Of a stretch of 64,000 nt of DNA, positions 43,068-51,905 are shown piece by piece. The position numbers and the translations under genes were made by a program. The stretch covers positions 62,001-126,000 of the forward strand of contig NZ_JASHHX010000008.1 in the NCBI RefSeq assembly GCF_030056575.1, in the 5' to 3' direction. The DNA is from Rhodoblastus sp. 17X3 (GTDB lineage Bacteria > Pseudomonadota > Alphaproteobacteria > Rhizobiales > Beijerinckiaceae). Position 1 is the stretch's first letter, and each line of letters begins with the position of its first letter. Under the pieces are notes generated by a model. The model worked only from the letters and a program-made list of their open reading frames with translations, did not search any database and was not told the origin of the DNA.

Positions 43068-44792
43068 ATGTCGTCTGCCAGCAACGCGGGTATGAACCCG
43101 TCGCGTGATGATTTTGCCGCCCTGCTCGCGGAGAGCTATGGCGAGAGCGAGGCGTTCGAAGGGTCGGTCGTCAAGGGCCGCGTCGTCGCCATCGAGAAGG
43201 ACGTCGCCGTCATCGATATCGGTCTGAAGACTGAAGGCCGCGTCGCCCTCAAGGAATTCACCGGCCACGGCCGCGATCCGGCCCCGGCGGTCGGCGATGA
43301 AGTCGAAGTCTATCTCGAACGCGTCGAGAACGCGCTCGGCGAAGCGGTCATCTCGCGCGACAAGGCGCGCCGCGAGGAGAGCTGGGTCAAGCTCGAAAAG
43401 GCGTTCGAGGCCAATGAAAAGGTCGACGGCGTCATCTTCAACCAGGTCAAGGGCGGCTTCACCGTCGATCTCGACGGCGCCGTGGCCTTCCTGCCGCGCT
43501 CGCAGGTCGATATCCGTCCGATCCGCGACGTCACCCCGCTGCTCGGCGTGCCGCAGCCCTTCCAGATTCTGAAGATGGATCGCCGCCGCGGCAATATCGT
43601 CGTGTCGCGCCGCACCGTGCTCGAAGAGAGCCGCGCCGAACAGCGCCATGAAATCGTCGCCAACCTCGAAGAAGGCGTGACGATCGAGGGCGTGGTCAAG
43701 AACATCACCGATTACGGCGCGTTCGTGGACCTCGGCGGCATCGACGGCCTGCTGCATGTCACCGACATCGCCTGGCGCCGCGTCAATCATCCGAGCGAAG
43801 TGCTCAACATCGGCCAGACGGTGAAGGTGAAGATCATCAAGATCAATCACGAAACCCACCGCATCTCGCTGGGCATGAAGCAGCTGCTCGACGATCCGTG
43901 GCAGGGCATCGAGGCCAAGTACCCGATCAACTCGCGCTTCCATGGCCGCGTGACCAACATCACCGACTACGGCGCGTTCGTCGAGCTGGAGCCGGGCATC
44001 GAAGGTCTGATCCACGTTTCGGAAATGTCCTGGACCAAGAAGAACGTCCATCCCGGCAAGATCGTCTCGACCAGCCAGGAAGTCGACGTGCAGGTGCTGG
44101 AAGTCGATTCCGTCAAGCGCCGCATTTCGCTGGGCCTCAAGCAGACCCTGCAGAATCCCTGGGAAGCCTTCGCCGAAAAGCATCCGGTGGGTTCGGACGT
44201 TGAAGGCGAGGTCAAGAACAAGACCGAATTCGGTCTGTTCATCGGTCTCGACGGCGATGTGGACGGCATGGTCCATCTCTCCGACCTCGACTGGAACCGT
44301 CCCGGCGAGCAGGCGATCGAAGACTACAAGAAGGGCGATGTCGTTCACGCCCGCGTCCTCGACGTCGATGTCGAGAAGGAGCGCATCTCGCTCGGCGTGA
44401 AGCAGCTGGGCGGCGACCCCTTCGCCTCGGCTCCGACCACGGGCGAAGACGGCGAGCTGAAGAAGGGCGCGATCGTCACCTGCGAAATCCTGGAAGTCAA
44501 AGACGGCGGCCTTGAAGTCAAGATCGTCGGCTCCGACCTGCAGGCCTTCATCAAGCGCAACGAACTGGCCCGCGACCGCGCCGACCAGCGTCCCGACCGC
44601 TTCGCCGTCGGCGAAAAGGTCGACGCCCGCGTCACCCTGTTCGACCGCAAGGCGCGCAAGGTGGCTGTGTCGATCAAGGCGCTGGAAGTGGCCGAGGAGA
44701 AGGAAGCCATCGCTCAATATGGCTCCGCCGACTCGGGCGCCTCGCTCGGCGACATTCTCGGCGCCGCGCTGAAAGCCCGCGAAACCAAGTAA
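43068..44792 (+). CDS. rpsA: 30S ribosomal protein S1
   Basis: A 574-residue protein with six S1 (OB-fold) repeats, for example EGSVVKGRVVAIEKDVAVIDIG, GVVKNITDYGAFVDLGGIDGLLHVTD and GRVTNITDYGAFVELEPGIEGLIHVSEMSW in parts. S1 captures mRNA on the 30S subunit. The ATG at 43068 follows a TTAGGAG site; the longer upstream frame is non-coding. Ribosomal protein S1 usually controls its own translation; the 220-base region upstream is a candidate leader, but I see no diagnostic structure. A strong terminator follows. Confidence 0.97.
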   Translation: MSSASNAGMNPSRDDFAALLAESYGESEAFEGSVVKGRVVAIEKDVAVIDIGLKTEGRVALKEFTGHGRDPAPAVGDEVEVYLERVENALGEAVISRDKARREESWVKLEKAFEANEKVDGVIFNQVKGGFTVDLDGAVAFLPRSQVDIRPIRDVTPLLGVPQPFQILKMDRRRGNIVVSRRTVLEESRAEQRHEIVANLEEGVTIEGVVKNITDYGAFVDLGGIDGLLHVTDIAWRRVNHPSEVLNIGQTVKVKIIKINHETHRISLGMKQLLDDPWQGIEAKYPINSRFHGRVTNITDYGAFVELEPGIEGLIHVSEMSWTKKNVHPGKIVSTSQEVDVQVLEVDSVKRRISLGLKQTLQNPWEAFAEKHPVGSDVEGEVKNKTEFGLFIGLDGDVDGMVHLSDLDWNRPGEQAIEDYKKGDVVHARVLDVDVEKERISLGVKQLGGDPFASAPTTGEDGELKKGAIVTCEILEVKDGGLEVKIVGSDLQAFIKRNELARDRADQRPDRFAVGEKVDARVTLFDRKARKVAVSIKALEVAEEKEAIAQYGSADSGASLGDILGAALKARETK

Positions 44793-44816
44793 GTCCTTTC
44801 CCTTCAGGGAAACCCG

Positions 44817-44849
44817 CCCCGCGCGAAAAATTTTCGCGCGGGGTTTTTT
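44817..44849 (+). terminator. Intrinsic terminator of rpsA
   Basis: CCCCGCGCGAAAA pairs with TTTTCGCGCGGGG and is followed by a run of Ts. It separates rpsA from the Hsp70-like gene, whose start lies only 14 bases further on. Confidence 0.93.
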
Positions 44850-44862
44850 ATTCGGAGACAGA

Positions 44863-46170
44863 ATGACTTACGCCGTCGGCGTCGATTTTGGCACCACCAA
44901 TAGCGTCATCGCCTTCGCCGATGAAAAAGGTGAAGTGCGGACCATGACCTGGCCCAGCGCCAAGGGGCCGACGCAGACCTTCCGCACCGCCCTGACCTTC
45001 TGGAAGCAGGGCCGCGGTCTGGGCCATGTCGCGGGGCCGCAGGCGCTGGAGCGCGCGATCTCCGCCGAGCCGACCGAGCGTTTCATCCAGTCCTTCAAGA
45101 GCCATCTCGCCAGCCGCGTCTTTTCGGAAGCGCGGCTGTTCGGCCAGAAGGTGACCATCGAGGATATGGTCGCGATCTTTCTGGGCCATCTGTTCGAGGC
45201 GCAGGGCGGGACGGCGGTCGCCGACGGCGCCTTCCTGGCCGCTGGTCGCCCGGTGGTTTTCGCCGGCGAAAGGCCGGACGAGGACCTCGCGTTGAGGCGG
45301 CTGTCGCAGTCCTATGCCCGCGCGGGGCTGGCGCAGGCGGAATTCGCCTATGAGCCGCTCGGGGCCGCCTATTGGCATGCGCGCAATCTGCGCCGCGACG
45401 AAACCGTGCTGGTCGCGGATTTCGGCGGCGGCACCAGCGATTTCGCCCTGCTGCATTTCTCGCATGGGGCGGACGGCCTCGAAGCGGAGGCCCTCGGCCA
45501 TGGCGGCTGCGGCGTGGCGGGCGATTCCTTCGATTTCCGTCTGATCGACCATGTGATCTCGCCGCGCCTCGGCAAGGGCGCGACCTATCGCTCGCTGGAG
45601 AAAGTGCTGCCTCTGCCGGCCTATTTCCACGCCTCTTTCGCGCAGTGGCACCAGATTTCCTGGCTGAAGACACAGAAGACCCTGACCGAGTTGCGCCGTT
45701 TCGCGGAGGTTTCGGCCCGGGGCGCCGAACTGGAGGCTCTGGCCGAACTGATCGAGCTTGATCTCGGCTTCGAACTTTACCAGACGGTCGGCGCCGTCAA
45801 GGCGGCGCTGTCCTCCGCGCCCGAGGCGCCGCTCCGTTTCGCGCATGGCGGCGTGTCGATCGATTCGATGGTTTCGCGGACCGATTTCGAGACATGGATC
45901 GCGCCCGATCTCGCCAAAATCGAAGGCGCGCTGGACGATACGATGGCGGCGGCGAAATATTCCGCCGACCGCGTCGACGCGGTCTTCATGACGGGCGGAA
46001 CCTCCTTCATTCCGAGCTTGCGCGCCGTATTCGAACGCCGCTTTGGCGCGCAAAAGCTGCATTACGACAATCCGTTCCAGTCGGTCGCCGCTGGTCTCGC
46101 GCTGCTCGCCGCGGACCGGCGCCGCCGCGCCGGAAACCAGAACGTGAAAAGAATCGCCGGACCGCATTGA
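44863..46170 (+). CDS. Hsp70-family protein, YegD-like, ATPase domain only
   Basis: A 435-residue actin/Hsp70-fold ATPase. Phosphate loops VDFGTTNSV (near residue 7) and VADFGGGTSDFALL, and the adenosine-side FMTGGTSFIPSLR, are present. The protein ends after the nucleotide-binding domain, so the peptide-binding domain and lid of DnaK are missing, as in E. coli YegD. The client or role is unknown. It starts 14 bases after the rpsA terminator with a GGAG site and is followed by sppA. Confidence 0.88.
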   Translation: MTYAVGVDFGTTNSVIAFADEKGEVRTMTWPSAKGPTQTFRTALTFWKQGRGLGHVAGPQALERAISAEPTERFIQSFKSHLASRVFSEARLFGQKVTIEDMVAIFLGHLFEAQGGTAVADGAFLAAGRPVVFAGERPDEDLALRRLSQSYARAGLAQAEFAYEPLGAAYWHARNLRRDETVLVADFGGGTSDFALLHFSHGADGLEAEALGHGGCGVAGDSFDFRLIDHVISPRLGKGATYRSLEKVLPLPAYFHASFAQWHQISWLKTQKTLTELRRFAEVSARGAELEALAELIELDLGFELYQTVGAVKAALSSAPEAPLRFAHGGVSIDSMVSRTDFETWIAPDLAKIEGALDDTMAAAKYSADRVDAVFMTGGTSFIPSLRAVFERRFGAQKLHYDNPFQSVAAGLALLAADRRRRAGNQNVKRIAGPH

Positions 46171-46220
46171 GGTTCGCAGGACGAGACCTTAAGTTCGCAA
46201 ACGCAAGCGGAGAGCCCGGC

Positions 46221-47189
46221 ATGACGCAAAACGCGCCCGTTGAAACCATCCTCGACCGGCGGCAGTTGCGCCGCAAACTCACATTCTGGCGGATCGCGGC
46301 CATCGGGCTCGCTGCGGTGGCGGTCGTGGTCGCGGCGGCCCGTTTCGGCGGCGCTTCGACGCATCTGACGCCCCATATCGCGCGCCTCGACGTCAAGGGC
46401 CTGATCACCGGCGATCGCGAAACGCTGAAGCTCATCAAGGACGTCGGCGAATCAAAGGCGACCGCGCTCATCGTCGAAATCTCCAGCCCCGGCGGCACGG
46501 TGACGGGCTCCGAGCAGATCTATGACGAATTGCGTCGGGTCTCGGCCAAAAAGCCGGTCGTCGCGGTGGTGGACAGCCTGGCGGCCTCGGGCGGCTATAT
46601 CGCCGCGCTCGGCGCCGACCGCATCTTCGCCGACAGCAACGCGCTCGTCGGATCCATCGGCGTGCTGTTCCAGTTCCCCAATGTCACCAAATTGCTCGAC
46701 ACGATCGGGGTCAAGGTCGAGACGATCAAATCCTCGCCGCTCAAGGCCTCGCCCAACGGGTTCGAGCCGACCAGCGAGGCCGCGCGCGCCGCGATCAATT
46801 CGCTCGTGGTCGATTCCTATGACTGGTTCAAGGGGCTGGTGAAGGACCGCCGCAAGATGAGCGATTCGGATTTGGCGACCGTCTCCGACGGCCGCGTCTT
46901 CACTGCCCGGCAGGGTCTGCCGCTCAAGCTGGTCGATGCTTTCGGCGGAGAGCGGGAAGCCGTCGCCTGGCTGGAGCAGGAAAAGGGAATCGCCAAAGGG
47001 CTGCCGGTCCGCGAATGGAAAAAGCCGAGCGCGGCGAACCGGCTGGGTCTTTTCAGTCTCGCTTCGGACGCTCTCGGGCTGATGGGGTTCACGCAGGCGG
47101 CCGAACTGGCCCTGAAGGCTGGAAACGCCCGCGACTCCGCGGCGCTTGACGGCCTTTTGGCGATTTGGCAAGTTGACGCCCAACATTAA
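46221..47189 (+). CDS. sppA: Signal peptide peptidase SppA (S49 family, short form)
   Basis: A 322-residue membrane-bound serine protease with one N-terminal helix ([17 protein letters not shown] region, residues 24-41). Catalytic Ser123 is in [14 protein letters not shown], and Lys175 is in [12 protein letters not shown], the Ser/Lys dyad of the S49 family. It degrades cleaved signal peptides in the membrane. I chose the ATG at 46221, preceded by GGAGAG; the longer frame overlaps the Hsp70-like gene. It lies 50 bases upstream of ihfB. Confidence 0.94.
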   Translation: MTQNAPVETILDRRQLRRKLTFWRIAAIGLAAVAVVVAAARFGGASTHLTPHIARLDVKGLITGDRETLKLIKDVGESKATALIVEISSPGGTVTGSEQIYDELRRVSAKKPVVAVVDSLAASGGYIAALGADRIFADSNALVGSIGVLFQFPNVTKLLDTIGVKVETIKSSPLKASPNGFEPTSEAARAAINSLVVDSYDWFKGLVKDRRKMSDSDLATVSDGRVFTARQGLPLKLVDAFGGEREAVAWLEQEKGIAKGLPVREWKKPSAANRLGLFSLASDALGLMGFTQAAELALKAGNARDSAALDGLLAIWQVDAQH

Positions 47190-47239
47190 GAAAAATTGCG
47201 CCGAGCCATTTCCCCGCGCGCGAAATAGGGACGACTTCA

Positions 47240-47530
47240 GTGATTAAATCGGAACTCGTTCAACGTATTGCCGACAGAAACCCCCATCTCTACCTTCGCG
47301 ATGTCGAAAACATCGTAAATGCTATTCTCGATGAGGTCACCGAGGCCTTGTCGCGTGGCGATCGCGTGGAATTGCGCGGCTTCGGCGCCTTTTCGGTCAA
47401 GAAGCGCGACGCGCGCGTCGGCCGCAATCCGCGCACCGGCGATCAGGTTGAGGTCGCCGAGAAATTCGTGCCCTTCTTCAAGACGGGTAAGGAATTGCGC
47501 GAGCGCCTGAACGATCAGGACGCGTCCTGA
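47240..47530 (+). CDS. ihfB: Integration host factor subunit beta
   Basis: A 96-residue DNA-bending protein of the HU/IHF family. Its GTG start gives [17 protein letters not shown], and the DNA-inserting beta-ribbon motif is [12 protein letters not shown]. It pairs with IhfA to bend DNA sharply. rpsA and ihfB are often neighbours; here the Hsp70-like gene and sppA lie between. lapA follows after 26 bases. Confidence 0.96.
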   Translation: MIKSELVQRIADRNPHLYLRDVENIVNAILDEVTEALSRGDRVELRGFGAFSVKKRDARVGRNPRTGDQVEVAEKFVPFFKTGKELRERLNDQDAS

Positions 47531-47556
47531 ACCGGGACCGGAACACGGGGCGAGCG

Positions 47557-47919
47557 ATGCGCAATTTGCTGAAATTTCTGGTCATTGCGCCGCTGGCTCT
47601 GATCTTCCTCATCTTCGCCCTGGCCAATCGCCAGAACGTCGTCGTTTCCTTTGATCCCTTCAATGGCGGCGACATTCCTTCGCCGCAACTCGTCCTGCCG
47701 CTTTTCATCGTGCTGATCGGCGCGGCCATGGCGGGCGTCTTGCTCGGCGGCTTTGCGACCTGGCTGCGTCAGGGCCGGTTCCGCAAGGCTTTGCGCGACG
47801 CGAAGGGTCAGGCGGAGGTTCTGCGCGGCGAAAACGAATCCCTGCGCGCGCAGGTCAAGGCGCTACAGGCGCCCAACGACCCTTCGACGGCGCTTGCTCC
47901 GCCCCGCAGCGCCGCCTGA
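47557..47919 (+). CDS. LapA-domain (DUF1049) membrane protein
   Basis: A 120-residue protein with two transmembrane helices (about residues 7-24 and 45-65) and a C-terminal coiled coil (DAKGQAEVLRGENESLRAQVKAL). The ANRQNVVVSFDPF segment after the first helix is typical of LapA/YciS. In E. coli LapA works with LapB in control of lipopolysaccharide synthesis; lapB is not seen here. It is 6 bases before trpF, likely co-transcribed. Confidence 0.85.
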   Translation: MRNLLKFLVIAPLALIFLIFALANRQNVVVSFDPFNGGDIPSPQLVLPLFIVLIGAAMAGVLLGGFATWLRQGRFRKALRDAKGQAEVLRGENESLRAQVKALQAPNDPSTALAPPRSAA

Positions 47920-47925
47920 CGTCCC

Positions 47926-48579
47926 ATGTCCATCATCGTCAAGATTTGCGGCCTGAAACGACCGGAGCCGCTTGAGGCCGCTTTGGCCGGCGGCGCCGAC
48001 ATGGTCGGATTCGTCTTTTTCGAGAAAAGCCCGCGCCATCTCGAGCTCGCCGAGGCGCGCCAGCTATCGGAACAGGTTCGCGGGCGGGCGGAAAAAGTCG
48101 CGCTCGTCGTCAATGCCGACGATTCGCGCATCGCCTCCGTCATCGAGGCCTTGGCGCCGGATTGGCTGCAATTGCACGGCGCCGAAACGCCGGAGCGCGT
48201 CGCGCAAATCCGCGCCACTTTCGGTCTTCCCATCCTCAAGGCCCTCGGTGTCGCCGAACAGGCGGATTTTTTATGTGCGCCGGACTATGAGGCCGTTTCA
48301 GACCGCCTGCTGTTCGACGCCAAGCCGCCGAAGGATTCCGTTTTGCCCGGCGGCAATGGCTTGAGCTTCGACTGGACGCTGCTGCGCAATCATGCGCGCT
48401 TGGCGACGAAGAAAAACTGGATGCTGTCGGGCGGGCTTGATTCTGAAAATGTCGGCGCGGCGATCCGCCTGACCGGCGCGCCGGGCGTCGATGTCTCGTC
48501 CGGCGTCGAGGATGCGCCGGGCGAAAAGAGCGCCGCGAAGATTCTCGCTTTCATCGCCGCCGCCCGCGCCGCCGCGTGA
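47926..48579 (+). CDS. trpF: Phosphoribosylanthranilate isomerase
   Basis: A 217-residue TIM-barrel enzyme of tryptophan synthesis. The start VKICGLKRPE carries the catalytic Cys in ICGL. GADMVGFVFFEKSPRHL, LQLHGAETPE, LSGGLDSENVG and GVDVSSGVEDAPGEKS follow, the last holding the phosphate-binding and catalytic Asp region. It precedes trpB by 190 bases, in which I see no clear leader peptide or attenuator. Confidence 0.96.
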   Translation: MSIIVKICGLKRPEPLEAALAGGADMVGFVFFEKSPRHLELAEARQLSEQVRGRAEKVALVVNADDSRIASVIEALAPDWLQLHGAETPERVAQIRATFGLPILKALGVAEQADFLCAPDYEAVSDRLLFDAKPPKDSVLPGGNGLSFDWTLLRNHARLATKKNWMLSGGLDSENVGAAIRLTGAPGVDVSSGVEDAPGEKSAAKILAFIAAARAAA

Positions 48580-48770
48580 AGCGCAAATTCGGCTTGCAAG
48601 ATCGACTTCCAAACCGACTTGGCCTCCCCGCTGGAAGCGTTTAAGAGAGCAGGCTCTGGCGCTTTTCTCATATCGCGGCGATCCTCCCGGCGGGAAAATG
48701 CGTTAAATCGTTCAGTCGGCCCTTCCCGGCGCTCCGTCCCGGCGCGCGCGAAAGAGCCAAGAGCAGAGCC

Positions 48771-50012
48771 ATGAACAGTCAATCGCCCCAACTTGCGCCC
48801 AAATTTACGGCCAATTCCTTGCGTCAGGGCCCCGACGCGCGCGGCCATTTCGGCATATTCGGCGGGCGTTTCGTCGCCGAAACCCTGATGCCGCTGATCC
48901 TGTCGCTGGAAAAGGCCTATGACGCGGCGCGGCAGGACCCGGCCTATCACGCCGAGCTGAAATATCTGCTCACCCATTATGTCGGTCGGCCGAGCCCGCT
49001 CTATTTCGCGGAGCGCATGACCGAGCATCTCGGCGGCGCCAAGATCTATTTCAAGCGCGAGGAGCTGAACCACACCGGCGCGCACAAGATCAATAATGTG
49101 CTGGGCCAGATCCTGCTCGCCCGCCGCATGGGCAAGAAGCGCATCATCGCCGAAACCGGCGCGGGACAGCATGGCGTCGCCACCGCCACGGCCTGCGCGC
49201 GTTTCGGCCTCGAATGCGTGGTCTATATGGGGGCGGTGGATGTCGAGCGGCAGAAGCCGAATGTCTTCCGCATGAACCTGCTCGGCGCCAAGGTCGTGCC
49301 GGTCCAGTCGGGCGCCCGCACGCTCAAGGACGCCATGAACGAGGCCCTGCGCGATTGGGTCACCAATGTCGACGACACCTTCTATTGCATCGGCACCGCG
49401 GCCGGTCCGCATCCCTATCCCGCCATGGTGCGCGATTTCCAATGCGTGATCGGCGATGAAACCCGCGAACAGATGGTCGCCGCCGAGGGCCGCCTGCCGG
49501 ATTCGCTGTTCGCCTGCATCGGCGGCGGGTCCAACGCCATCGGCCTGTTCCATCCCTTCCTCGACGATCCTTCGGTCGAGCTTTACGGCGTCGAGGCGGC
49601 GGGCCATGGGCTTGGCGTGGAAAACGGCCATGCCGCTTCGCTGGCCGGCGGTCGCCCCGGCGTGCTGCACGGCAACCGCACTTACCTTTTGATGGACGAC
49701 GACGGCCAGATTCTCGAAGGCCATTCGATCTCGGCGGGTCTGGACTATCCCGGCATCGGCCCGGAACACGCCTGGTTGAAGGAAAATGGCCGCGTGACCT
49801 ATCTTTCGGCGACCGACAAGGAGGCTCTGGACGCCTTCCAGCTTTGTTCGCAGCTCGAAGGCATCATTCCTGCGCTGGAGCCGGCCCACGCCCTTGCGCG
49901 AATCATCGAGATCGCGCCGAAAAAGGCGAAGGACCATTTGATGGTCCTCGGCCTGTCGGGGCGCGGCGACAAGGATATCTTCGCCGTCGCGGAACATCTC
50001 GGCGGCATGTGA
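48771..50012 (+). CDS. trpB: Tryptophan synthase beta chain
   Basis: A 413-residue PLP enzyme that condenses indole with serine. PLP-binding Lys106 is in [22 protein letters not shown], the phosphate-binding [10 protein letters not shown] and the C-terminal SGRGDKD are typical of TrpB1. It is separated from trpA by the VOC and MarR genes, although the two chains form one complex and their genes usually adjoin. Confidence 0.97.
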   Translation: MNSQSPQLAPKFTANSLRQGPDARGHFGIFGGRFVAETLMPLILSLEKAYDAARQDPAYHAELKYLLTHYVGRPSPLYFAERMTEHLGGAKIYFKREELNHTGAHKINNVLGQILLARRMGKKRIIAETGAGQHGVATATACARFGLECVVYMGAVDVERQKPNVFRMNLLGAKVVPVQSGARTLKDAMNEALRDWVTNVDDTFYCIGTAAGPHPYPAMVRDFQCVIGDETREQMVAAEGRLPDSLFACIGGGSNAIGLFHPFLDDPSVELYGVEAAGHGLGVENGHAASLAGGRPGVLHGNRTYLLMDDDGQILEGHSISAGLDYPGIGPEHAWLKENGRVTYLSATDKEALDAFQLCSQLEGIIPALEPAHALARIIEIAPKKAKDHLMVLGLSGRGDKDIFAVAEHLGGM

Positions 50013-50017
50013 CGCGG

Positions 50018-50035
50018 CTGCGCCTTACGGCGCAG
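50018..50035 (+). terminator. Small hairpin after trpB
   Basis: CTGCGCC pairs with GGCGCAG around TTAC, 6 bases after the trpB stop. There is no T run, so termination would be weak. It falls where the accessory VOC/MarR block begins. Confidence 0.4.
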
Positions 50036-50067
50036 TTCGCCAGCGCCGCGTCATGTCTGGACTTATG

Positions 50068-50517
50068 TCAGGCCTTGGCCAGATTGGCTGCGAGTTCTTC
50101 CGGCGCGCGCGGGCAATCGACCATCCATGAGCCGCCGAAGCGGTCGGCAAACATGGCGTAATAGCGGGACCAGAAGGTCTCGCCGGGCGGCATGAACATC
50201 TGCCCGCCCTCCGCAAGCGTGGCGATGATGCGCTTCGCCTCTTCGACGTCCGCGACGGAAATATGCACGGTGACGTTGCGAGTCTGGCCGCTGTCCGGGC
50301 CGCAGTCCTGCGCCATGTCGCTGGCCATCAGGCGGAAGCCGTCCTTTTCGAGACAGGCGTGCATCACCTTTTTTTCGGCGCCCGGGGCGATGGGCGTTCC
50401 GGCGGGCGCCTGGGCGTAAGGAAACATGGCGACGATTTTCGCGCCGAGCGCCTTCTCGTAATGGGCGAATGCTTCAGCGCAATTTCCTGGGAACATCAGA
50501 TAGGGCGTGAACTGCAT
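50068..50517 (-). CDS. VOC-family (PhnB/glyoxalase-like) protein
   Basis: A 149-residue VOC-superfamily protein of the PhnB type. Features are YLMFPGNCAEAFAHYEKALGAKI, GVPAGAWA-region loops, VHISVADVEEAKRIIATLAEGGQM, and the C-terminal FWSRYYAMFADRFGGSWMVD segment. Members include metal-dependent lyases and many proteins of unknown role, some linked to stress or regulation. The ATG at 50517 follows GGGAGG. It is divergent from a MarR regulator and shares a promoter region with it, so MarR control is likely. Confidence 0.88.
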   Translation of the reverse strand: MQFTPYLMFPGNCAEAFAHYEKALGAKIVAMFPYAQAPAGTPIAPGAEKKVMHACLEKDGFRLMASDMAQDCGPDSGQTRNVTVHISVADVEEAKRIIATLAEGGQMFMPPGETFWSRYYAMFADRFGGSWMVDCPRAPEELAANLAKA

Positions 50518-50537
50518 TGGAAACCTCCCGATTTTCC

Positions 50538-50567
50538 TTGACAATTAAGTTGATATCAACATAAATA
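50538..50567 (+). promoter_or_regulatory. Predicted promoter of the MarR gene
   Basis: TTGACA at 50538-50543 is followed after about 17 bases by an AT-rich ATAAAT-type -10 element. The ATG at 50572 would lie at or near the transcription start, and no ribosome site precedes it, so the mRNA may be leaderless. Confidence 0.5.
50549..50560. promoter_or_regulatory. Palindromic operator candidate for the MarR regulator
   Basis: GTTGATATCAAC is a perfect 12-base palindrome in the spacer of the rightward promoter. It overlaps the -10 region of a leftward promoter. This is the expected place for a MarR dimer to repress both genes. Confidence 0.6.
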
Positions 50568-50578
50568 AACCATGTCAA
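50550..50578 (-). promoter_or_regulatory. Predicted promoter of the VOC gene
   Basis: Read on the minus strand, TTGACA (50578-50573) is followed by a 17-base spacer and TATCAA (50555-50550), which overlaps the palindrome. Confidence 0.45.
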
Positions 50579-51018
50579 CCGAGCCTGATTTGCTCTCCTT
50601 CGAGACGACCCAACGCATACGCGACGCCTGCCTGTGCCTTCACGCCCAGAGGGCGGCGCGCGCCTTGGCCAGGACCTTCGACGAGGCGCTGCGTCCTCTC
50701 GACCTCACCAATGGCCAGTTTTCCCTGCTCAACGCGTTGAATCGTCCGTCGCCAGCCGCCATGTCGCCTGTGGCGTCCCTCCTGGCCATGGACCGGACCA
50801 CGCTCACCGCCGCCTTGAAGCCTCTGGAGCGGCGCGGCCTCGTCGCGATCGAGAAAGATCCCAAAGACCGGCGCGGCAAGCTGCTGATCCTGACCCCGGA
50901 GGGGCGGGCGTTGCTGGCGCGCGCCGCGCCCGTCTGGGAGCGGGTTCACGCCGCAATCGAGGGGCCTCTCGGCGCCCGGGCGGCAGACTTGCGGCAGGCT
51001 TTGCGCGATTTGGCTTGA
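50572..51018 (+). CDS. MarR-family transcriptional regulator
   Basis: A 148-residue winged-helix regulator. The DNA-binding region has [28 protein letters not shown] and the wing [17 protein letters not shown], preceded and followed by dimerisation helices. No ligand cue is visible. Divergent orientation and a shared palindrome suggest it represses itself and the VOC gene. trpA starts 45 bases after its stop on the same strand, so read-through from this promoter into trpA-accD-folC is possible. Confidence 0.92.
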   Translation: MSTEPDLLSFETTQRIRDACLCLHAQRAARALARTFDEALRPLDLTNGQFSLLNALNRPSPAAMSPVASLLAMDRTTLTAALKPLERRGLVAIEKDPKDRRGKLLILTPEGRALLARAAPVWERVHAAIEGPLGARAADLRQALRDLA

Positions 51019-51062
51019 AGCGCCCGTTTTCAAGGCCGGCGCATTGTGCTACCCCCACGGCC

Positions 51063-51905
51063 ATGACCGCTCGCCTTGAAAACCGTTTCGCTGATTGCCG
51101 CGCGAAAAACCGCGCCGCCCTCGTCACTTTCGTCATGGGGGGAGACCCCGACCCGGCGATCTCGCGGGAGATCGTCAAATCGCTGCCCAAGGCTGGCGCC
51201 GACGTCATCGAAATCGGCATGCCCTTCAGCGATCCCATGGCCGACGGCCCCGCCATCCAGGCGGCGGGCCTGCGCGCGCTGCACGCCGGCATGAAGCTGA
51301 AAGGCGTGCTGAAGCTTGTCGCGGATTTCCGCCGCGAGGATTCCGACACGCCGATCATCCTGATGGGCTATTACAATCCGATCTACGTGTATGGCGTGGA
51401 AAAATTTCTCATTGACGCCAAGGCCGCGGGCGCGGACGGCATGATCGTGGTCGATCTTCCGCCGGAAGAGGATGAGGAATTGTGCCTCCCCGCGCTCAAG
51501 GCGGGGCTGGCCTTCATCCGTCTGGCGACGCCGACAACGGACGACGCCCGCCTGCCCGCCGTCCTCGCCAATACCTCCGGCTTTGTCTATTATGTCTCGA
51601 TCACCGGCATCACCGGGGCGGCGCGGCCCGACTATTCCCGGGTCGCCGCGGCGGTGAAGCGCATCAAGGGTCATACGGCCTTGCCGGTCGCCGTCGGCTT
51701 TGGCGTCAAGGACGCCGCCGCCGCCCATGAAATCGCGTCCAACGCCGATGGCGTGGTGGTTGGCTCGGCGCTGATCGACGCTCTGGCCAAAACGCTCGAC
51801 GCCCAGGGGCGCGGCGGGCCGGCGACGGTCGCGGCGGTCGGCAAGTTGGTGGGCGAACTGGCTGCGGGCGTCGCCAGCGCCGCGAAGGAGAGCGTGAACC
51901 CATGA
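51063..51905 (+). CDS. trpA: Tryptophan synthase alpha chain
   Basis: A 280-residue TIM-barrel subunit that cleaves indole-3-glycerol phosphate. The catalytic Glu and Asp lie in [34 protein letters not shown] and [10 protein letters not shown] are typical. The ATG at 51063 gives the family start ([12 protein letters not shown]); the frame from 50634 is antisense-like noise over marR. The stop overlaps the accD ATG (ATGA). Confidence 0.97.
   Translation: MTARLENRFADCRAKNRAALVTFVMGGDPDPAISREIVKSLPKAGADVIEIGMPFSDPMADGPAIQAAGLRALHAGMKLKGVLKLVADFRREDSDTPIILMGYYNPIYVYGVEKFLIDAKAAGADGMIVVDLPPEEDEELCLPALKAGLAFIRLATPTTDDARLPAVLANTSGFVYYVSITGITGAARPDYSRVAAAVKRIKGHTALPVAVGFGVKDAAAAHEIASNADGVVVGSALIDALAKTLDAQGRGGPATVAAVGKLVGELAAGVASAAKESVNP

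Noticed and set aside
48580-48770. trp leader peptide or attenuator before trpB
   Set aside because: No short frame with clustered Trp codons and no terminator/antiterminator pair was seen.
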